11,390 bases of DNA from Aquimarina sp. (GTDB lineage Bacteria; Bacteroidota; Bacteroidia; Flavobacteriales; Flavobacteriaceae), in contig NZVW01000061.1 of the NCBI GenBank assembly GCA_002697475.1, forward strand, positions 1 through 11,390, read 5' to 3'. This document shows, one piece after another, positions 7,618-11,390 of this stretch (the first letter of the stretch is position 1; the number at the start of each line of letters is the position of its first letter). A program made the position numbers and the translations under genes. The notes under the pieces are model-generated. The model was not told the DNA's origin and did not search any database. It saw nothing but the letters and a program-made list of their open reading frames with translations.

Positions 7618-8745
7618 TTATCCTCTGATTCTTTTTCTTCTGTTGGTTTCGTAATCTTCAAATATCATTTCACCTAAACCTTTTAAGCCAGTGTAAAATG
7701 CTTTACCCTGATTGGCATAGGTAAACTCCCTAACGAACTGCATTAAATACGGATCCTGAGCAATCATAAATGTCGTTATGGGGATATGCAACTTTCTTGC
7801 CTGCTGAGCCATCATATAACATTTATTCACAATATGTCTGTCCAGACCATTACTGTTTTTATAATATTGACCATCCGGCATTCTCAGACAGCTGGGTTTA
7901 CCATCTGTAATCATAAAAATTTGCTTATTGGTATTTCGTTTTCTGCGTAGCATATCCATAGCCAGCTCCAGACCTGCTACGGTATTCGTATGATAAGGAC
8001 CCACTTGAAGGTAAGGTAAGTCCTTAATGGCAATAGGCCAGGCATCATTCCCGAAAACTAAAATATCCAGAGTATCTTTAGGATATCTTGTAGTGATGAG
8101 TTCAGCTAATGCCATAGCTACTTTTTTTGCCGGAGTAATTCTATCTTCTCCATAAAGAATCATACTGTGACTAATATCAATCATAAGCACTGTACTCATC
8201 TGAGCTTTATGCTGAGTTTCTTCGACGACTAAATCATCTTCTGTAAAATTGAGATCCCCTATCCCATGATTTATTTGAGCATTTTTAATACTTTCTGTTA
8301 TAGAAATACGCTCCAAAGGATCTCCATACTGATAATTTCTAAAATCACCTGAATGTTCATCTCCCCTACCTATAAACGAAGTTCTATGGCTACCTGCTCC
8401 ACTCCTTTTGAGTTTACCAAAAATCTGCTCTAAAGCTTTCTTACGAATAGCCTGTTCAGTTTTAGCTGTAATAGACAATTCATTACCGTCAGGTTTTATT
8501 TCCTCCCGTATATACCCCTTCTTTTTAAGATCTTCGACAAAATCATCAAGCGTATAATCATCACTGGTCAGTTGATACTCTTTGTCCAGTTCCTTCATCC
8601 AGTCTAATGCTTCATCAAGATCTCCGGAAGTATGCGTAATGACCTCCTGAAAAATTTCAAATAATTTGTCAAAAGGAGTTTGATCAGGGGCTTTAAATGC
8701 AGAAAACGAAAAGCCTTTCCTGAAAACTCTATTTTTCTCTTTCAT
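7618..8745 (-). CDS. VWA-domain protein (ChlD/ViaA-like partner of the MoxR-type ATPase)
   Basis: A 375-residue cytoplasmic protein without signal peptide or membrane helix. The N-terminal half (about 1-180) is helical and charged, with a conserved-looking block GSHRTSFIGRGDEHSGDFRNYQYGD split around 118-142 and SITESIKNA after it. The C-terminal half (about 184-365) is a von Willebrand A domain: the MIDAS motif DISHS (D190, S192, S194), a candidate third-loop threonine T253 or T255, and MITDGKPS with D281. A complete MIDAS suggests metal-dependent binding of a partner. The C-terminus is basic (NRRKRIRG). It is the first gene of a minus-strand operon with the AAA+ ATPase, an arrangement known from ChlD/ChlI and ViaA/RavA, where the VWA protein couples the ATPase ring to a substrate. 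The ATG at 8745 lies 52 bases from an exact TAnnTTTG element on this strand. The substrate is unknown. Confidence 0.9.
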   Translation of the reverse strand: MKEKNRVFRKGFSFSAFKAPDQTPFDKLFEIFQEVITHTSGDLDEALDWMKELDKEYQLTSDDYTLDDFVEDLKKKGYIREEIKPDGNELSITAKTEQAIRKKALEQIFGKLKRSGAGSHRTSFIGRGDEHSGDFRNYQYGDPLERISITESIKNAQINHGIGDLNFTEDDLVVEETQHKAQMSTVLMIDISHSMILYGEDRITPAKKVAMALAELITTRYPKDTLDILVFGNDAWPIAIKDLPYLQVGPYHTNTVAGLELAMDMLRRKRNTNKQIFMITDGKPSCLRMPDGQYYKNSNGLDRHIVNKCYMMAQQARKLHIPITTFMIAQDPYLMQFVREFTYANQGKAFYTGLKGLGEMIFEDYETNRRKRIRG

Positions 8746-8796
8746 AATCCTAAAGTTAACACATTTCTATTAGATTTTTAGAGCCAGGCTTTAATT

Positions 8797-8804
8797 CAAA
8801 CTTA
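8797..8804 (-). promoter_or_regulatory. Putative promoter -7 element (TAnnTTTG) for the VWA-ATPase operon
   Basis: Read on the minus strand, these bases are TAAGTTTG, an exact match to the Bacteroidota -7 consensus TAnnTTTG. The G lies 52 bases before the VWA start codon, a reasonable leader length. No good TTG -33 element is visible 17-23 bases upstream, which is common in weak or regulated promoters of this phylum. It is the only exact match on this strand in the gap. Confidence 0.4.
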
Positions 8805-8846
8805 GAATTAACATATGTTTTAGTATTGTGGATGTAAAATTAAAAT

Positions 8847-8880
8847 CTGTTAAGAACTACGTATACATTTACTATATTTG
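8847..8880 (+). promoter_or_regulatory. Putative promoter for the M28 peptidase gene (exact TAnnTTTG -7 element)
   Basis: Bases 8873-8880 read TATATTTG, an exact TAnnTTTG -7 element of the Bacteroidota primary sigma factor. A degenerate -33 candidate, CTG at 8847-8849, sits 23 bases upstream, at the edge of the allowed spacing. The start codon at 8926 is 46 bases after the element, leaving a leader of about 40 bases. The -7 match is clear; the -33 match is weak. Confidence 0.5.
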
Positions 8881-8885
8881 AGATA

Positions 8886-8899
8886 AATTCTTAAGAATT
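8886..8899. promoter_or_regulatory. 14-base perfect palindrome at the expected transcription start of the M28 gene
   Basis: The sequence AATTCTTAAGAATT is its own reverse complement and begins 6 bases after the -7 element, so it would cover the transcription start and the first transcribed bases. That is where a repressor operator often sits. The palindrome is AT-only apart from one C/G pair, so chance occurrence in this AT-rich gap is possible. Confidence 0.25.
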
Positions 8900-8925
8900 C
8901 TCAATCAAATCATTCTCTATCAATT

Positions 8926-10395
8926 ATGAAATCTAAATTAATTCTCTTAGCATTAAGCATTTTCACATTTACCTTATCTGCACAAACCGAAATTGAAAAA
9001 GTAACTTCAACGACTTCTAAAAGTGAAATCGAAGGGCATATTTACTTTTTAGCTTCTGATGAGTTGAAAGGAAGACAAACCGGAACTGCTGAAAATAAAA
9101 TAGCTGCCTTATACCTGGCTAATATGCTGAGAAGCTATGGTGTTAAACCGATTCCCGGTAAGGATAGCTATTATCAGAATGTAATTCTTGAAAATACTTC
9201 TGCTGCTTCATCAACAGAATTTAAATTAGATGACATTTCCATTACGGAGATATTTACGTTAAAAAAAGGTAATACAGATTATAAAGGAAAAGCCATTTTC
9301 TTAAACTATGGATTGGAAGATGATTATAAAAATGCAGATGTTAAAGGAAAATATATCATCTGTTACATAGGCGCTCCCGGAAATACCTCCCTTCAGTCAC
9401 ATTTTATGAAAACGAAAGAAAAAATGGAACTTGCCAAAAAAAATGGAGCTTTAGGTGTCATTGAAATTTGTAATGTTGATGAGCAAAGTGCTAACCAACT
9501 TAAACATTATTTTAATGACCCGACAGTTGCTTTAGCAAAAAACGGAACAGATACTGAGGACTTAGTTTATCTATGGATTAATGATAAAAAAGAACTGGTA
9601 AGTCAAAACATAAAAAATAAAGAAGAAAAAGACATAAGTCTGAAAATTCAAGGTATTGAAAAGTCTAAAATGATATCCCAAAATGTAATTGGTGTATTAG
9701 AAGGAACAGATCCTAAACTAAAAGAAGAATACATCATTTATTCTGCACATTATGATCACGTAGGTATAGGTAAGGCAGTTAATAATGATTCTATCTACAA
9801 TGGGGCAAGAGATAATGCAGTAGGAACAGTAACTGTGTTATCTGCCGCAAAAAACATAGCCAAATATCCTACAAAAAGATCCTCGTTATTTATTCTGTTT
9901 ACCGGTGAAGAAAAAGGATTATTAGGAAGCAAATGGTATGTTGAACACCCTGTACTTCCTTTAGATAAGATGATTTATTGTTTTAATAGTGATAATGGTG
10001 GTTATAATGATATCACTAAGGCTACCATTATAGGTCTTAACAGAACTTCTGCACAACAGGATATCGTTAAAGCCGTTAAAGATTTTGGCCTGGAAGCCAT
10101 TGATGATCCGGCAGCAGAGCAGGGATTATTTGACAGATCGGATAATGTGAATTTTGCAGCAAAGGGTATCCCTGCCCCGACATTTAGCATGGGGTTTACT
10201 GCATTTGATGAAGAAATCACCAAATACTACCATCAGGTTACAGATAATCCTGATTCTGTAGATTATGATTATTTACTAAAGTTTTTCAGGTCTTATGTTT
10301 TAGCATGTCGTTATATATCCAATAACCCCAAAACTCCATTCTGGGTAGAAGGTGATAAATATTATGAAGCAGGTAAACAGTTATACCAAAAATAA
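8926..10395 (+). CDS. Secreted M28 family metallopeptidase with PA domain
   Basis: A 489-residue exported zinc aminopeptidase-type enzyme of peptidase family M28. The signal peptide (MKSKLILLALSIFTFTLSA) should be cut after A19, before QTE; there is no lipobox and no obvious type IX secretion C-terminal domain, so a periplasmic location is likely. A helical N-terminal part with FLASDELKGRQTG (41-53) is followed by a PA-like insert (about 105-245, with KGKYIICYIG and LGVIEI). The catalytic domain shows the M28 residues in order: H275 and D277 in SAHYDHVG, D296 in ARDNAVG, E328/E329 in FTGEEKGLLGS, D356 in NSDNGG and H436 in YYHQVTDNPDSVDY. All two-zinc ligands appear present. The ATG at 8926 directly precedes the signal peptide. 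A lipoprotein hydrolase gene begins 9 bases after its stop, so the two are probably co-transcribed and may act together on periplasmic peptides. Confidence 0.94.
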   Translation: MKSKLILLALSIFTFTLSAQTEIEKVTSTTSKSEIEGHIYFLASDELKGRQTGTAENKIAALYLANMLRSYGVKPIPGKDSYYQNVILENTSAASSTEFKLDDISITEIFTLKKGNTDYKGKAIFLNYGLEDDYKNADVKGKYIICYIGAPGNTSLQSHFMKTKEKMELAKKNGALGVIEICNVDEQSANQLKHYFNDPTVALAKNGTDTEDLVYLWINDKKELVSQNIKNKEEKDISLKIQGIEKSKMISQNVIGVLEGTDPKLKEEYIIYSAHYDHVGIGKAVNNDSIYNGARDNAVGTVTVLSAAKNIAKYPTKRSSLFILFTGEEKGLLGSKWYVEHPVLPLDKMIYCFNSDNGGYNDITKATIIGLNRTSAQQDIVKAVKDFGLEAIDDPAAEQGLFDRSDNVNFAAKGIPAPTFSMGFTAFDEEITKYYHQVTDNPDSVDYDYLLKFFRSYVLACRYISNNPKTPFWVEGDKYYEAGKQLYQK

Positions 10396-10404
10396 ACTCA
10401 GGTT

Positions 10405-11390
10405 TTGAGATATATTTCATTTCCATTTCTTCTATCAATCGGTCTGTTGATTTCTTGTTCATCCAGCTCACCTTTGGATGTTATTTTGCAAGCAGATAAT
10501 GCAAAAATCAAAAGAGTAATGGAGAATCCTGATTCTTATCAGGTTCAGATTTTATATACCCAAATAGATAGAGATAAGCACGGCAAGGTAAGTTTAACAG
10601 ATTATGGCTATCAGGTTGATGATAGTATATATTTCTATCCCGCAAGCACGGTGAAGTTTCCAGTAGCCTTACTTGCTTTGGAAAAGATAAATGAATTAAA
10701 AGCTAAAAATGTAAGTATAAACCTGGATACTCCATTTAATGTAGCAAGTGATTCTATTGTCACAACACTGAGAAAAGAAATTACTAAGATTTTCACAGTA
10801 AGCAGTAATGCAGCCTATAATCGGTTATTTGAGTTTCTGGGACAGGATTATATAAATGAAAAATTAAAACAGAAGGAGATTGCTGGTAGAATTACTCATA
10901 GACTTGGAGCGCCTTTTGCCGATAGCCTTATCACAAAAGAAATTCTATTCTACGAATCAGAAAAAGACAGTTCGGTAATATTCAGACAATCTCCAGCAAG
11001 CAATACAAAGCTCGACAAACTTAATATACAGAATGTACTTAAGGGTGATGGATATATTGAAAACGAAAGCCTAGTGATGCAGCCCAAAGATTTTTCTAAG
11101 AAGAATTATCTGCCTTTAAAGTCCTTACACGGTATACTAAAAAGAATCTATTTTCCAGATCTGTTTTCTGAAGACCAACGTTTTAAACTAACTAAAGAAC
11201 AGCTGAACTTTATAATTAAAACTATGAAAACACTGCCCTATGAGGAGGGATACAGCAGAAAAGAATATTACGATTCCTATGGAAAATTCTTCATCTTTGG
11301 AGATATTAAGACTGAAATACCGAAGTACGTAGAGATCTATAACAAAGTAGGATATGCCTATGGGCATTTAACCGACTGTGCTTACATAAA
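10405..11390 (+). CDS. Lipoprotein serine hydrolase, beta-lactamase/DD-peptidase fold, TTG start, 3' partial
   Basis: An open frame running off the window end, 328 whole codons visible. The frame directly follows the M28 stop at 10393-10395, and the only good start is TTG at 10405, which yields a lipoprotein signal MRYISFPFLLSIGLLISC with lipobox LISC (C18) followed by a serine-rich linker. An ATG start would come only at residue 39 and lose this signal. Active-site motifs of penicillin-recognising enzymes are present in order: S81-T-V-K84 in YPASTVKFP, S133-S-N135 in FTVSSNAAYN, and K314-V-G316 in YNKVGYAYG. The fold is closest to the class A beta-lactamase-like (Beta-lactamase2) domain, but the class A omega-loop ExxLN with the deacylating Glu is not visible. 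The S133 to K314 distance is far longer than in class A enzymes, implying an insertion. A peptidoglycan or peptide hydrolase is more likely than a resistance enzyme. Confidence 0.85.
   Translation, partial: MRYISFPFLLSIGLLISCSSSSPLDVILQADNAKIKRVMENPDSYQVQILYTQIDRDKHGKVSLTDYGYQVDDSIYFYPASTVKFPVALLALEKINELKAKNVSINLDTPFNVASDSIVTTLRKEITKIFTVSSNAAYNRLFEFLGQDYINEKLKQKEIAGRITHRLGAPFADSLITKEILFYESEKDSSVIFRQSPASNTKLDKLNIQNVLKGDGYIENESLVMQPKDFSKKNYLPLKSLHGILKRIYFPDLFSEDQRFKLTKEQLNFIIKTMKTLPYEEGYSRKEYYDSYGKFFIFGDIKTEIPKYVEIYNKVGYAYGHLTDCAYI

Noticed and set aside
6104..8745. Bacteriochlorophyll or cobalamin chelatase operon because the proteins resemble ChlI and ChlD.
   Set aside because: No large chelatase subunit or tetrapyrrole gene is present, and the ATPase has a different Walker B residue; the resemblance is at the fold level.
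3204..8745. Anti-phage defence island built from the nuclease-like DUF1853, AAA+ ATPase and VWA genes.
   Set aside because: The genes are in two opposed operons with ordinary base composition, and there are no mobile elements or known defence genes around; no direct evidence supports it.
10397..10409. Hairpin CTCA/TGAG over the TTG start of the last gene.
   Set aside because: A 4-bp stem is too weak to count as a regulatory structure.
10002..10471. Minus-strand frames opposite the M28 gene and its downstream junction.
   Set aside because: They lie over strongly supported + strand coding sequence and show no protein family features.

Overview
The window reads as a chromosomal segment of a Bacteroidota bacterium, most likely a Flavobacteriaceae member. 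The signs are AT-rich DNA, A-rich leaders without strong Shine-Dalgarno sequences, two exact TAnnTTTG -7 promoter elements in one intergenic gap, several lipoprotein signals, and pirin, BvgS-like hybrid kinase and M28 proteins of the kind common there. There is no tRNA, rRNA, CRISPR array, transposase, integrase or phage gene, so nothing marks it as a mobile island.

Left part (141-3088, + strand): a lipoprotein amidohydrolase, then a DUF3291 protein and a pirin-family cupin separated by 10 bases. Middle (3204-6102, + strand): a hybrid sensor histidine kinase with an extracytoplasmic solute-binding-type sensor and a C-terminal receiver. One base after its stop, a DUF1853 protein with PD-(D/E)XK-like residues starts at TTG. 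This pair meets, tail to tail with one base between stop codons, a minus-strand operon (8745 down to 6104) of a VWA-domain protein followed by a MoxR/ChlI-like AAA+ ATPase. A perfect 18-base inverted repeat with a T-tract sits between those two genes.

Right part: a 180-base divergent gap holds one TAnnTTTG element for each direction. On the + strand it leads to a secreted M28 peptidase and, 9 bases later, a lipoprotein serine hydrolase of the beta-lactamase/DD-peptidase fold that starts at TTG and runs off the window end.

Functionally I see a probable ATPase plus VWA remodelling module, a signalling protein coupled to a nuclease-fold protein of unknown role, and a periplasmic peptidase/hydrolase pair. 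None is an obvious classical defence or biosynthetic system. The least explained parts are the ATPase/VWA pair with its Walker B Asp-to-Asn change, the inverted repeat between its genes, and the kinase-DUF1853 coupling. Two genuine starts are TTG, and the ATPase start is better placed at an internal ATG (7567) than at the upstream TTG (7582).
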